This document shows positions 1 to 9,073 of a stretch of 64,000 bases of DNA, one piece after another. The DNA is taken from contig NZ_SMMI01000006.1 in the NCBI RefSeq assembly GCF_009733535.1, positions 186,001 to 250,000 on the forward strand, in the 5' to 3' direction. The notes under the pieces were generated by a model, which worked only from the letters and a program-made list of their open reading frames with translations, was not told the origin of the DNA and did not search any database. The translations under genes were made by a program, and so were the position numbers. Position 1 is the first letter of the stretch, and the number at the start of each line of letters is the position of its first letter. The stretch is from Sphingobacterium endophyticum. Its GTDB lineage: Bacteria > Bacteroidota > Bacteroidia > Sphingobacteriales > Sphingobacteriaceae.

Positions 1-699
1 TCATTGAAGGTAGAAATATTGGAAAATAGAATTCCAATTGATACGGTAAGCTTACGAAAAGCTAGAAACTTAAAAGTGGATAATACAATTATTCCTAAGT
101 TAAATATTAGCAACAAAGTTGACCGTGTTAAGCACATTGAATTATTCTCTGAATATCCTATAGCATCTGTTGATAAGAACAAGGTATTAATTATGGAAGA
201 TTCTGTTTCTAGAAGGAACTTCCAACTTCAACAAGATTCCATCAATAGGGAATTGTACCACATTCGATTTAACTGGAGACCTAATAGGAACTATGAATTA
301 GTTCTGCAACCTGGTGCTATTTTAGGCCCATTTGACGAAACAAATAAGGAATTTAAATCGCAGTTTACACTTAACGAAACTGAAAATTATGGTGATATCA
401 ATTTAACATTTACAGGGTTGGATTCTGCTCAGAATTATATTGTTGAATTAATTGATGAACCTAAAGAAAAGATTTTTGATGTAGGAAAACTTCCTGAAAA
501 CAAAATTTTAAAATATATAAAATTTCCTGGTGGCAAATACAGTATTCGATTAATTGAGGATGCAAATAACAATGGAAAATGGGATTCCGGGGATGTTTAT
601 AAAGGAAGGCAGGCAGAAAGGATTTGGTATCTAGACCGAACCTTCACAATAAGAGCTAACTGGGAACAAAATGAAACAATAGATGTATCATTCAAATAA
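1..699 (+). CDS. Ig-like domain surface protein, C-terminal part (5' truncated by window)
   Basis: The frame is open from base 1, so the gene begins upstream and only about 232 C-terminal residues are visible. The TTG at base 4 is unlikely to be the true start. The fragment is rich in beta-strand-like segments. Near its end it has an acidic Asn/Gly loop (DANNNGKWDSGD) followed by a short region ending in aromatic and charged residues. This arrangement is typical of the C-terminus of Bacteroidota exported proteins with an N-terminal bacterial Ig-like (Big_5) domain; the loop looks calcium-binding, which is inference. It converges on the carbonic-anhydrase-like gene with a 9-bp gap. Its molecular function is unknown. 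Confidence 0.6.
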   Translation, partial: SLKVEILENRIPIDTVSLRKARNLKVDNTIIPKLNISNKVDRVKHIELFSEYPIASVDKNKVLIMEDSVSRRNFQLQQDSINRELYHIRFNWRPNRNYELVLQPGAILGPFDETNKEFKSQFTLNETENYGDINLTFTGLDSAQNYIVELIDEPKEKIFDVGKLPENKILKYIKFPGGKYSIRLIEDANNNGKWDSGDVYKGRQAERIWYLDRTFTIRANWEQNETIDVSFK

Positions 700-708
700 T
701 GAAATCAT

Positions 709-1221
709 CTATTCCATAAACCAAGAAGAATAAAGCACATAATTGTGCGGCAATTTTTTAAGCAAATTAAGCTGCTCATCCGTGAGTGGCTTAATTTTTT
801 TTGCTGGTACTCCGGCATATAGGAATCCACCCTCAGAAATACTATTCTCTAATACAACACTTCCTGCTGCTATAATAACATTGGATTGAATATGGGCCTT
901 ATCCATAACTATAGCTCCCATACCTATCAACACATAATCATCAATCACACAACCATGTATAATAGCATTATGACCGATATTAACATAGTTACCAACATCA
1001 GTTCCGTTCTTCTCATAAGTGCCATGAATAGTTACATTATCTTGAATATTGGAATAATCTCCAATCCTGATATAATTTACATCTCCTCTCACTACAGCAT
1101 TGAACCAAATGGAACAATGATCACCAATTGTAATGTCACCTACTAATGTACTATTAGGTGCTATAAAGCAATCTGAACCTATTTGTGGTAATTTACCTTT
1201 AACTGCTAATATCGTGGCCAT
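709..1221 (-). CDS. gamma-carbonic anhydrase family protein (hexapeptide-repeat)
   Basis: The 170-residue protein has the normal length for the bacterial gamma-CA/YrdA/PaaY family, cytosolic trimers with a left-handed beta-helix. Isoleucine/valine-led hexapeptide repeats run from about residue 10 to 145 (GDITIGDHCSIWFNAVVRGD, then NIQDNVTIHG). Candidate zinc-ligand histidines lie in IHGTYE, IGHNAIIHG. The Gln in NIQDN and the Arg in VVRGD match conserved family positions. Many members show no measurable carbonic anhydrase activity, so the enzymatic label is tentative. It lies 21 bp downstream of nadB on the same strand and may be cotranscribed with it. Confidence 0.85.
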   Translation of the reverse strand: MATILAVKGKLPQIGSDCFIAPNSTLVGDITIGDHCSIWFNAVVRGDVNYIRIGDYSNIQDNVTIHGTYEKNGTDVGNYVNIGHNAIIHGCVIDDYVLIGMGAIVMDKAHIQSNVIIAAGSVVLENSISEGGFLYAGVPAKKIKPLTDEQLNLLKKLPHNYVLYSSWFME

Positions 1222-1242
1222 AAAACGCTTAAATTAAAGAAA

Positions 1243-2835
1243 TTAAAGAATTGTATCTTCTAATTGATCTGCATGCTGAGGATAATCAGTTGTGTAATGT
1301 AATCCCCTACTCTCCTTTCTCTGCATGGCAGACTTAACAACTAAATAAGCAACTTGAATAACATTTCTCAATTCACACAATTTAACCGATAATTTTGTAC
1401 CCTTATAAAATGATTCTGTTTCTTCATGCAAAAGTCCTAACCTCCGCATCGCCCTTTCAAGTCTAAAATCTGATCTTACGATACCAACATAATCGCTCAT
1501 TAACTTCTGTGTTTCACGTAGATTATGTGTTACTAAGATATCTTCATTAGAAAGTTGGGTATTCGACTCATCCCAAGAAGGAACATGGTCTTGAAAATCT
1601 AATTTATCTACTCCTTTTGCAGCATCTTCAAAAATACGGTGGGCATAAACTGCTGCTTCTAATAAAGAATTGGATGCCAACCGGTTAGCTCCGTGTAATC
1701 CAGTTGAAGAACATTCTCCACAGGCATATAGATTTTTAATGGAAGTGGCACCATAATCATCAACTAATATTCCACCACATAAATAATGTGCAGCTGGCGT
1801 AACTGGAATTAGATCCTTTGTCATATCTAAACCAATAGATAGACATTTCTCATAAATATTTGGAAAATGAGATAATATATCAGCCTTGGATCGATGTCGA
1901 ATATCTAAATAAACGTAATCTAAACCCGATTTCTTCATCTCTGCATCTATTGCTCTTGCAACAATATCTCTCGGCGCCAACGAACCTCTTTCATCATATT
2001 CTTCCATAAAAGACTCACCTGTTGCCCTTTTAAGAATACCTCCAAAACCGCGTACAGCTTCTGATATTAAAAATGCAGGATATTCCCTTGGATTATATAA
2101 AGCAGTTGGGTGAAATTGAATAAACTCCATATTTCTTACTTTACCCTTTGCTCTATATACCATGGCAATCCCATCACCTGTAGCAATTGTAGGATTCGTT
2201 GTCGTAGAATAAACATGTCCGGCACCACCGGTAGCCATTAAGGTAATCTTAGAAAGTATCTTTTCCACATGTCCGGTTTCCGTGTTAAATGCGTAGATAC
2301 CATAACAATTGATATCTTGAGTACGCTTATCAACATGAACGCCTAAATGATGTTGGGTAATCAGATCAACCGCAAAATAATGTGTTAATATCTCAATATT
2401 AGGTTCTGCATGTACTTTTTCAAGTAAAGCACGCTCAATTTCATAACCTGTAATATCTTTATAATGCAGAATTCTATGCTCAGAATGTCCTCCTTCCCGA
2501 GCTAAGTCATATTCACCAGAATCTTCTTTATCGAATGAAGTACCGTAAGATATTAATTCTGCTATACGTTCCGGACCTTCTTTAACAACGTTTTCCACAA
2601 CATGTGCATCACATAAACCATCCCCTGCTATTAAGGTATCCTTTATATGCTTCTCAAAACTATCATCTACATCCGTAACTACGGCAACTCCTCCCTGTGC
2701 ATATTTCGTATTTGACTCATCCTCATTGGATTTCGTTACGATTAACACTTTTCCCAGTTTTGCAGCTTTAAGTGCAAAACTCAGTCCGGCAATACCCGAA
2801 CCTACAATCAAAAAATCAACTTTTCTATCTAACAT
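1243..2835 (-). CDS. nadB: L-aspartate oxidase NadB
   Basis: NadB oxidises L-aspartate to iminoaspartate, the first step of de novo NAD synthesis, in the cytosol with FAD. At 530 residues it is near the usual 535-540. The N-terminal Rossmann motif GSGIAG is at residues 12-17. The TGGAGHVYS segment and the LAPRDIVARAID segment, which carries the conserved active-site arginine region, match the fumarate reductase/NadB flavoprotein family. The helical C-terminal domain is complete. Its partner nadA is divergent across a 490-bp gap, so the two enzymes of quinolinate synthesis share one intergenic region rather than an operon. Confidence 0.95.
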   Translation of the reverse strand: MLDRKVDFLIVGSGIAGLSFALKAAKLGKVLIVTKSNEDESNTKYAQGGVAVVTDVDDSFEKHIKDTLIAGDGLCDAHVVENVVKEGPERIAELISYGTSFDKEDSGEYDLAREGGHSEHRILHYKDITGYEIERALLEKVHAEPNIEILTHYFAVDLITQHHLGVHVDKRTQDINCYGIYAFNTETGHVEKILSKITLMATGGAGHVYSTTTNPTIATGDGIAMVYRAKGKVRNMEFIQFHPTALYNPREYPAFLISEAVRGFGGILKRATGESFMEEYDERGSLAPRDIVARAIDAEMKKSGLDYVYLDIRHRSKADILSHFPNIYEKCLSIGLDMTKDLIPVTPAAHYLCGGILVDDYGATSIKNLYACGECSSTGLHGANRLASNSLLEAAVYAHRIFEDAAKGVDKLDFQDHVPSWDESNTQLSNEDILVTHNLRETQKLMSDYVGIVRSDFRLERAMRRLGLLHEETESFYKGTKLSVKLCELRNVIQVAYLVVKSAMQRKESRGLHYTTDYPQHADQLEDTIL

Positions 2836-3109
2836 GTATTATAGAGTGTAGACGTTTAGCTTAATGACTAATAAACCAACAAATTAACAAAATATGTGCA
2901 AAACGTGTAAATAACTAGTGAATTAAAATGTAAAACTTCTTTTATTTCAACAATTCTCTCTTTTTACACACATGTATTACCTAAATATTAAGAGAATATG
3001 ATAGAAATATTAACAACTTACGAACAACTTATAATTCACAGAAAAATATTGAAAAAATAAATGCTCAAAAATAACAGGATTGAAAATCAATACTTAAGAC
3101 TATAATTCC

Positions 3110-3129
3110 TGTGGATAAGTTGTGAATAA
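3110..3129 (-). promoter_or_regulatory. pair of perfect DnaA boxes
   Basis: TGTGGATAA at 3110-3118 and TGTGAATAA at 3121-3129 both fit TTATNCACA read on the minus strand. They sit in the same orientation, 2 bp apart. They are the best DnaA-binding candidates noticed in the window, better than the single weak matches upstream of dnaA. Confidence 0.6.
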
Positions 3130-3274
3130 CTATATAACTTCCACTAAAAAAAATAAAATCATACCGAATTTTCCCCATTTTCCACAGACTAATAAACAAC
3201 AAGATTCTTCTTTAAAAAAAGAGTTATTATTTATTGAAAAAAAGGAATGTGGATTTCGTTTCGTTTTCTTTCTT

Positions 3275-3282
3275 TACTTTTG
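3275..3282 (+). promoter_or_regulatory. -7 promoter element for nadA
   Basis: TACTTTTG fits the Bacteroidota -7 consensus TAnnTTTG and lies 46 bp before the nadA start. No clear -33 TTTG is visible, so this is a half-supported promoter. Confidence 0.5.
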
Positions 3283-3328
3283 TGGTATTAGATAGTCAAA
3301 CAGGCAGAAATCAATTTAGAAAAACCAA

Positions 3329-4327
3329 ATGAATACAACATTTGAAACAGACTTAGTGGCTAAAGGATATATTGATGTTGCAATAGACCCAAGCCTTGAT
3401 CTGGTAAAAGAAATCGAAAGACTTAAAAAAGAAAAAAATGCTGTTATTTTAGCACATTATTATCAAGAGTCTGAAATTCAAGATATTGCAGATTATATTG
3501 GCGATAGTTTAGGCTTATCTCAACAAGCTGCTAAGACAGATGCTGAGGTAATTGTCTTTGCTGGTGTACATTTTATGGCTGAAACTGCTAAAATATTATC
3601 ACCATCTAAGAAAGTCCTTCTTCCTGACTTAAAAGCTGGATGTTCATTGTCTGATAGCTGCCCTCCTCACCTATTTGCTAAATTCAAAGAAAAATACCCT
3701 GATCATTTAGTGATAACTTATGTCAATTGTACCGCTGAATTAAAGGCTCTTTCTGATATAGTCTGTACCTCTAGTAATGCCGTACAAATTGTTGAAAGCC
3801 TTCCTGCTGATCAAAAGATAATCTTTGGACCCGACCGTAATCTTGGTGATTACGTTAAGAAAAAAACAGGTAGAGACCTGGTCCTTTGGAATGGGGCCTG
3901 TATGGTGCATGAGATTTTCTCTCAAGAAAAAATCGATGCATTGAGAGCTGAATATCCTAATGCCAAGTTTATTGCGCATCCTGAATGTGAAGAACATATT
4001 TTAGCTCAGGCTGATTATATTGGATCAACTTCTGGTATGCTTAAATTTACCATTGAGGATCCTACTGATACTTTTATCGTTGCTACCGAATCCGGTATTT
4101 TGCATCAAATGCAAAAAGCAAGTCCTTCTAAAACTTTTATTCCAGCTCCTCCAAATAATTTATGTGCTTGCAATGATTGTCCGCACATGAAATTAAATAC
4201 CTTGGAAAAACTATATAATTGTTTGTATTACGAACAACCTGAAATTACTTTGCCTGAAGATATTATTAAACGCGCTCAGAAACCTATTGAACGCATGTTG
4301 GATATTTCAGCTAAACTAGGATTATAA
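3329..4327 (+). CDS. nadA: quinolinate synthase NadA
   Basis: NadA condenses iminoaspartate with dihydroxyacetone phosphate to quinolinate using a [4Fe-4S] cluster, following NadB in NAD synthesis. The 332-residue length is normal for the family. Conserved segments include [20 protein letters not shown] near residue 40, [15 protein letters not shown] near 75 and HPECEEHI in the C-terminal third. The expected cluster cysteines are in [17 protein letters not shown] and ACNDCPHM. It is followed after 1 bp by thiL, so the two are probably cotranscribed. The ATG chosen is the only one that gives a full N-terminus. Confidence 0.96.
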   Translation: MNTTFETDLVAKGYIDVAIDPSLDLVKEIERLKKEKNAVILAHYYQESEIQDIADYIGDSLGLSQQAAKTDAEVIVFAGVHFMAETAKILSPSKKVLLPDLKAGCSLSDSCPPHLFAKFKEKYPDHLVITYVNCTAELKALSDIVCTSSNAVQIVESLPADQKIIFGPDRNLGDYVKKKTGRDLVLWNGACMVHEIFSQEKIDALRAEYPNAKFIAHPECEEHILAQADYIGSTSGMLKFTIEDPTDTFIVATESGILHQMQKASPSKTFIPAPPNNLCACNDCPHMKLNTLEKLYNCLYYEQPEITLPEDIIKRAQKPIERMLDISAKLGL

Positions 4328-4328
4328 G

Positions 4329-5381
4329 ATGAGCATATTTGAAAATAGCGAGAAAACAAATTTAAATGAAATCGGTGAATTTGGTTTAATCTACCATCTC
4401 ACACAAGCTGTAGAATTAACCCAAAAAAGTACTGTAAAAGGAATTGGTGATGATGCGGCTGTATTGGATTTTAACAATAAGAAAACATTAATTTCTACTG
4501 ACCTTTTATTAGAAAATGTACATTTCGACTTAAGATACGTTCCTCTTAAACACTTGGGTTATAAAGCTATACAAGTTAATTTAAGTGATATATATGCTAT
4601 GAATGGAATCGCTAGTCAAGTTACTATTTCTATTGGTTTATCATCGAAATTTCCGCTTGAGGCTGTTGAAGAAATTTATGAAGGTGCTCTTCTAGCTTGT
4701 CAGAATTATAATGTTGACCTCGTTGGAGGGGATACTAGTACCTCAACTCAAGGATTGGTAATTTCTGTTACTAGCATTGGTTATGCAGATACTGAACATA
4801 TCGCTTATCGATCTGCTGCCAAGGAAGGTGACCTAATCTGTGTTTCAGGAGATCTAGGTGCAGCTTATGTTGGTCTTCAATTATTAGAAAGAGAAAAACA
4901 AATCTACCTTGAAAATCCCAATATTCAACCCGATTTGGAAGGTAAAGATTATATTATCGAACGACAATTAAAACCAGAGGCACGAAAGGATATTGTAGAA
5001 CTTCTAGCTTCAATTGATGTCATACCGCATGCAATGATTGATGTTTCTGACGGTTTAGCTTCTGAAATACTGCATATTTGTAGAGAATCGAATGTAGGTT
5101 GTAAGTTATATGAAGAGAAAATACCTATTGATCCAATGACTTATGAAACTGCTCGTGAATTTGGTTTAGACCCTACTGTATGTGCCTTAAGTGGCGGTGA
5201 AGACTACGAATTGCTATTTACTGTCCCTCAAAGTGATTTTGAAAAAATCAAAAACAACATGGATATCAGTATTATTGGACATATCACAGAACCTTCTGAA
5301 GGTTGTATGATGATTTCTAAATCTGGAAATGTTTACGAGATCAAAGCACAGGGATGGAATGCTTTTAAACAGGAAAACTAA
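4329..5381 (+). CDS. thiL: thiamine-monophosphate kinase ThiL
   Basis: ThiL phosphorylates thiamine monophosphate to the cofactor thiamine diphosphate with ATP. The 350-residue protein has the AIR-synthase-like fold signatures: GIGDDAAVLDF near residue 39, the metal-binding VGGDTSTS motif near 138 and IDVSDGLASEI near 238, plus a C-terminal SGGEDYELLF motif. All key aspartates seem present. The start lies 1 bp after the nadA stop, which indicates translational coupling. No thiamine riboswitch is seen upstream, so it is probably expressed with nadA. Confidence 0.95.
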   Translation: MSIFENSEKTNLNEIGEFGLIYHLTQAVELTQKSTVKGIGDDAAVLDFNNKKTLISTDLLLENVHFDLRYVPLKHLGYKAIQVNLSDIYAMNGIASQVTISIGLSSKFPLEAVEEIYEGALLACQNYNVDLVGGDTSTSTQGLVISVTSIGYADTEHIAYRSAAKEGDLICVSGDLGAAYVGLQLLEREKQIYLENPNIQPDLEGKDYIIERQLKPEARKDIVELLASIDVIPHAMIDVSDGLASEILHICRESNVGCKLYEEKIPIDPMTYETAREFGLDPTVCALSGGEDYELLFTVPQSDFEKIKNNMDISIIGHITEPSEGCMMISKSGNVYEIKAQGWNAFKQEN

Positions 5382-5401
5382 GTAGTTTGAATTGTTGAGT
5401 T

Positions 5402-6139
5402 TTGGAATGGAATGAATTTTTAAAAACTGCTAATAACCTTATTGAAAGGTTGAAGCTGGTGGAATCTAAGGAATTTAACGATCATTTAGACCTGAAATTG
5501 GATCTATATTACTTTATTTATGATTGTATAGAACCAAAAATTATTACCTGTTCCAATGAAGTATTCCAGGTTTTAGGATATAAGGCTGAATATTTTTCCT
5601 TGGAGCATCTTTTTGATATTATTCATCCGCAAGACAAGGAAATATTTATGAAACATGAGCATTTAGCTCTTGATTTCTGCTTATCATTACCTATCGAACA
5701 GCAAAAACATTATAAGATAATCCATGATTATCGTCTGAGACATGCTAATTCAGAATATATTAGAATAATGCAACAAACTGCTGCTTATGAAATTAGCGAC
5801 AAAGCGGTCCTAAAAACGATTGTGCAACATATGGATGTAAGTAATATTAAAACTTCAGATATTCCAGAATTACATTTCATTGGGTCTAATGGATTTCCTT
5901 CTTATTATAATATTCAATCCAAAGCGGATATTAATATACAATCAAGTCTAAAATTTACTAAAAGAGAAATTCAAATCATTAAATTACTTGATGAAGCAAA
6001 AACAAGTGAAGAAATAGCGAATGAGTTATTCATCAGTATTCACACCGTTAGAACTCATCGTAAAAATATCCTTCAAAAAACAGGTTGTGAAAATACGATT
6101 GATCTATTAAAAATAGTAAAGAATCTTAAAATGATATAG
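5402..6139 (+). CDS. PAS-domain LuxR-type transcriptional regulator
   Basis: The 245-residue protein combines a PAS-like sensor region (about residues 35-135, with FQVLGYKAEYFSLEHLFDII) and a C-terminal GerE/LuxR helix-turn-helix (about 178-240, with LTKREIQIIKLL-like spacing and SIHTVRTHRKNILQKTG). There is no receiver domain or membrane segment, so it is probably a cytosolic one-component regulator. The start is a TTG: an in-frame stop at 5396 precludes anything further upstream, and the next ATG would cut into the PAS region. It is 20 bp after thiL and ends at a terminator. The ligand and targets are unknown. Confidence 0.85.
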   Translation: MEWNEFLKTANNLIERLKLVESKEFNDHLDLKLDLYYFIYDCIEPKIITCSNEVFQVLGYKAEYFSLEHLFDIIHPQDKEIFMKHEHLALDFCLSLPIEQQKHYKIIHDYRLRHANSEYIRIMQQTAAYEISDKAVLKTIVQHMDVSNIKTSDIPELHFIGSNGFPSYYNIQSKADINIQSSLKFTKREIQIIKLLDEAKTSEEIANELFISIHTVRTHRKNILQKTGCENTIDLLKIVKNLKMI

Positions 6140-6142
6140 AAA

Positions 6143-6168
6143 AAGGACTTCCAGCGAAGTCCTTTTTT
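6143..6168. terminator. bidirectional intrinsic terminator
   Basis: Stem AAGGACTT (6143-6150) pairs with AAGTCCTT (6157-6164) around CCAGCG, followed by a T run. The run of A before the stem makes it usable on both strands. It separates the PAS-LuxR gene from the convergent carboxyltransferase gene. Confidence 0.8.
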
Positions 6169-6180
6169 ATGAAGTATGAA

Positions 6181-7788
6181 TTAGGTCTGAATGACTCCGA
6201 CATTATATTTTCCAATATCTGTATTATGGCTTGCAGCCTCAATGCCCATCGATATGATCTTTCTGGTTTCTACAGGATCGATAACTCCGTCTACCCATAA
6301 TCGCGAAGCTGCATAATAAGGACTTAGTTGAATATTGTATTGGTCTTCAATTTCTTTTAATAATTTATTTTTATCCTCATCACTGAGCGCTACACCTTTT
6401 GATTTTAATGCAGCTTCTTGAATTTGTAAGAGGGTTTTTCCTGCTGAAGCACCGCTCATAACAGCTATTTTTGCTGTAGGCCATGCATAAATCAATCTTG
6501 GGTCATATGCTTTTCCACACATGGCATAATTTCCTGCTCCATAACTATTTCCAACGATAAAGGTAAATTTAGGAACAATAGAATTGGCCATGGCATTAAC
6601 CATTTTTGCACCGTCTTTTATTATTCCTCCATGCTCTGCTCTGGATCCTACCATGAATCCCGTTATATCCTGAAAAAATATCAATGGTATTTTCTGTTGA
6701 TTACAATTCATGATAAATCGAGCAGCCTTGTCCGCCGAATCTGAATATATAACCCCTCCCATTTGCATTTCTGTAGAATTACCTGGCTTTTTTGCCTTTA
6801 CTACTTCCCTTTGATTGGCTACAATGCCTACTGCCCAACCATCAACCCGTGCTAATGCACAAATCAAGGTTTTACCGTAGTCTTGTTTATATTCCTCTAA
6901 GGAATCTCTATCTACTATGCACTTCAGGATTTCAACCATATTATAAGGCTTCAATCGGTCTTCTGGCATATATTCATATAACCTTTCTATCGGATATTCT
7001 GCTGATTTTGATTCAATTCTTGAATATTGAAAAGTAGGTTCTGAACCAAATTTATCAACGATATTCTTGATAGCATCTAAACAACTTTCATCATTTGGAT
7101 ATTTGTTATCTGTTACCCCCGATATTTCACAATGTGTTTCAGCTCCACCTAGCGTTTCATTGTCTATTACCTCTCCTATTGAAGAGCGAACTAAATAAGA
7201 GCCCGCAAGAAATACTGATCCAGTTCCCTCCACTATTAGAGCATAATCTGACATGATTGGTAAATAGGCTCCTCCAGCAACACAAGATCCCATTATAGCA
7301 GAAATTTGTGGAATTCCCATCGAGGATATCTTTGCATTATTCCTAAATATCCTTCCAAAATGTTCTTTATCTGGAAATATTTCCGATTGCATTGGTAAAT
7401 AAACCCCCGCTGAATCAACTAAATATATGATTGGAATATGATTTTCCATTGCGATTTCTTGAGCCCTCAGATTTTTCTTGCAGGTCATTGGAAACCAGGC
7501 CCCTGCTTTAACTGTCGCATCGTTTGATACAATGATACATATCCTTCCTTTTACATAGCCCATCACCACAACTACTCCCGCATTCGGACAGCCTCCGTGT
7601 TCTTCATATTGACCATCTGCCGCAAATACACCAATCTCCGTGAAATTACGGTCATCATCCAACAAGTACATAACCCGTTCCCATGCAGATAATTTACCCT
7701 TTTCGTGCTGTTTTTGGATTTTATCCAAGCCTCCCCCTAGCAATAGTTTTTCCCTTTTTTTTTGCAGTTCTTCTAATTGGCCTCGCAT
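6181..7788 (-). CDS. acyl-CoA carboxylase carboxyltransferase subunit, methylcrotonyl-CoA type
   Basis: The 535-residue protein is a complete biotin-dependent carboxyltransferase (crotonase-superfamily N and C halves). The motif VDSAGVYLPMQSEIFPDKEH and the following HFGRIFRNN segment fit the beta subunit of methylcrotonyl-CoA carboxylase better than the propionyl-CoA subunit. The C half has GNSYGAGNYAMCGKAYDPRL and AKIAVMSG. It transfers CO2 from biotin to 3-methylcrotonyl-CoA in leucine breakdown. The divergent neighbours encode an acyl-CoA dehydrogenase, HMG-CoA lyase and a hydratase, which supports that role. The biotin carboxylase/biotin carrier alpha subunit is not in the window. Confidence 0.9.
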   Translation of the reverse strand: MRGQLEELQKKREKLLLGGGLDKIQKQHEKGKLSAWERVMYLLDDDRNFTEIGVFAADGQYEEHGGCPNAGVVVVMGYVKGRICIIVSNDATVKAGAWFPMTCKKNLRAQEIAMENHIPIIYLVDSAGVYLPMQSEIFPDKEHFGRIFRNNAKISSMGIPQISAIMGSCVAGGAYLPIMSDYALIVEGTGSVFLAGSYLVRSSIGEVIDNETLGGAETHCEISGVTDNKYPNDESCLDAIKNIVDKFGSEPTFQYSRIESKSAEYPIERLYEYMPEDRLKPYNMVEILKCIVDRDSLEEYKQDYGKTLICALARVDGWAVGIVANQREVVKAKKPGNSTEMQMGGVIYSDSADKAARFIMNCNQQKIPLIFFQDITGFMVGSRAEHGGIIKDGAKMVNAMANSIVPKFTFIVGNSYGAGNYAMCGKAYDPRLIYAWPTAKIAVMSGASAGKTLLQIQEAALKSKGVALSDEDKNKLLKEIEDQYNIQLSPYYAASRLWVDGVIDPVETRKIISMGIEAASHNTDIGKYNVGVIQT

Positions 7789-7896
7789 AATTATATTGAA
7801 ATAATGTAATTTATAATGGTATAATTATTTTAATTATTATAAATATCATAAAATATAATTTGTTTTTTATAATATTTGTAAAAAATAATAATAACC

Positions 7897-7904
7897 CAAA
7901 TATA
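7897..7904 (-). promoter_or_regulatory. -7 promoter element for the carboxyltransferase gene
   Basis: CAAATATA on the plus strand is TATATTTG on the minus strand, an exact TAnnTTTG match about 108 bp upstream of the start codon. The intergenic stretch 7789-7924 is almost entirely A/T, so chance matches are more likely here. Confidence 0.35.
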
Positions 7905-7924
7905 AACTTAATTAAAATAATATT

Positions 7925-9073
7925 ATGTATAACCTAGGTTCTAAAGAACAATTAACCTTAGTTAGGGAAAGTGCTCGAAACTTTGCTAATACCTACATAA
8001 AACCTAACGTAATGAAATGGGATGAGTCCCAAATATTTCCTATTGAATTATTTAAGAATTTAGGGGATCATGGGTTTATGGGCATTTTAGTTCCTGAAGA
8101 ATATGGGGGATCTGGACTTAATTATCAAGAATATATAACCATTCTGGATGAAATTTCTAAAGTATGTGGATCTATAGGTTTATCTGTTGCTGCCCATAAT
8201 TCTCTATGTACTAATCATATCCTAAGTTTTGGAAATGAAGAACAGAAAAGAAAATACCTGCCTAAATTAGCTACTGCGGAATGGATTGGCGCTTGGGGAT
8301 TAACAGAACCTGGTTCTGGATCTGATGCAGGGGGAATGAATACAACTGCTGTCCAAGATGGAGACTATTTTATTCTTAATGGTGATAAAACTTTTATTAC
8401 CCATGCTATTTCAGGCGATGTAGCTGTTGTAATGGCTAGAACGGGTGAAAAAGGTGATAAAAAAGGAATCTCTGCTTTCATCGTCGAAAAAGGAACTGAA
8501 GGATTTTCTGCAGGTGCTAAAATGGATAAATTAGGTATGCGTGCCTCTGAAACTGGATCTCTATTTTTTGACCATTGTAGAATACATAAAGATCAATTGA
8601 TTGGTGAAATTGGTGATGGATTTGTTCAAGCCCTGAAATTATTGGATGGTGGTAGAATTTCTATTGCGGCACTTTCTTTAGGTATTGCCAGGGGTGCTTA
8701 TGAATGTGCATTGAAATATGCAAACGAACGCGAACAGTTTCAAACTAAAATTTTTGATTTCCAAGCCGTTGGTTTTAATTTAGCTGATATGGCTACCAAG
8801 ATTAATGCCTCAGAATTATTGATCCGTCAGGCAGGTGATCTTAAAGATAATGGTCTTAAAGTTACTAAAGAGGGTGCAATGGCTAAGTTATTCGCTTCTG
8901 AAACTGCTGTAGAAGTATCTAATGATGCTGTTCAAATTCTTGGTGGTTATGGATTTACAAAAGATTTTCCCGCGGAAAAGTTCTTTAGAGATGCTAAATT
9001 GTGCACTATTGGCGAAGGTACCAGCTCTATACAAAGAATGGTAATCGCTAGAGAAATTAAAAAAGATGCCTAA
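7925..9073 (+). CDS. acyl-CoA dehydrogenase, probably isovaleryl-CoA dehydrogenase
   Basis: This 382-residue flavoprotein has the full acyl-CoA dehydrogenase architecture. The signatures are [20 protein letters not shown] (about residues 120-139), the GDKTFITH strand and the C-terminal [20 protein letters not shown] and [16 protein letters not shown] segments. It oxidises a short acyl-CoA to the enoyl-CoA with FAD and passes electrons to ETF. The neighbourhood (MCC-type carboxyltransferase, HMG-CoA lyase, hydratase) makes isovaleryl-CoA the most likely substrate, but chain specificity cannot be read directly. It overlaps the next gene by 8 bp, showing a tight operon. Confidence 0.88.
   Translation: MYNLGSKEQLTLVRESARNFANTYIKPNVMKWDESQIFPIELFKNLGDHGFMGILVPEEYGGSGLNYQEYITILDEISKVCGSIGLSVAAHNSLCTNHILSFGNEEQKRKYLPKLATAEWIGAWGLTEPGSGSDAGGMNTTAVQDGDYFILNGDKTFITHAISGDVAVVMARTGEKGDKKGISAFIVEKGTEGFSAGAKMDKLGMRASETGSLFFDHCRIHKDQLIGEIGDGFVQALKLLDGGRISIAALSLGIARGAYECALKYANEREQFQTKIFDFQAVGFNLADMATKINASELLIRQAGDLKDNGLKVTKEGAMAKLFASETAVEVSNDAVQILGGYGFTKDFPAEKFFRDAKLCTIGEGTSSIQRMVIAREIKKDA

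Larger units (their letters stand above)
2836..3328. other. nadB-nadA intergenic region with DnaA-box cluster; candidate oriC
   Basis: This 493-bp gene-free stretch is strongly AT-rich. It contains two exact matches to the DnaA box TTATNCACA (reverse orientation): TGTGGATAA at 3110-3118 and TGTGAATAA at 3121-3129, separated by 2 bp. One-mismatch copies lie at 2962-2970 (TTTTACACA), 3032-3040 (TAATTCACA) and 3178-3186 (TTTTCCACA). Runs of A and T at about 3205-3245 could serve as an unwinding element. dnaA and dnaN are 11-17 kb away. Clustering of boxes in a non-coding AT-rich gap is the usual mark of a bacterial origin; the assignment is inference. Confidence 0.5.

Noticed and set aside
886-1146. 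86-residue plus-strand frame opposite the carbonic-anhydrase-like gene
   Set aside because: The minus-strand hexapeptide-repeat gene explains the region; the plus frame is Ile/Asn/Ser repeat noise.
4280-4330. Thiamine riboswitch upstream of thiL
   Set aside because: thiL begins 1 bp after nadA, leaving no space for one.
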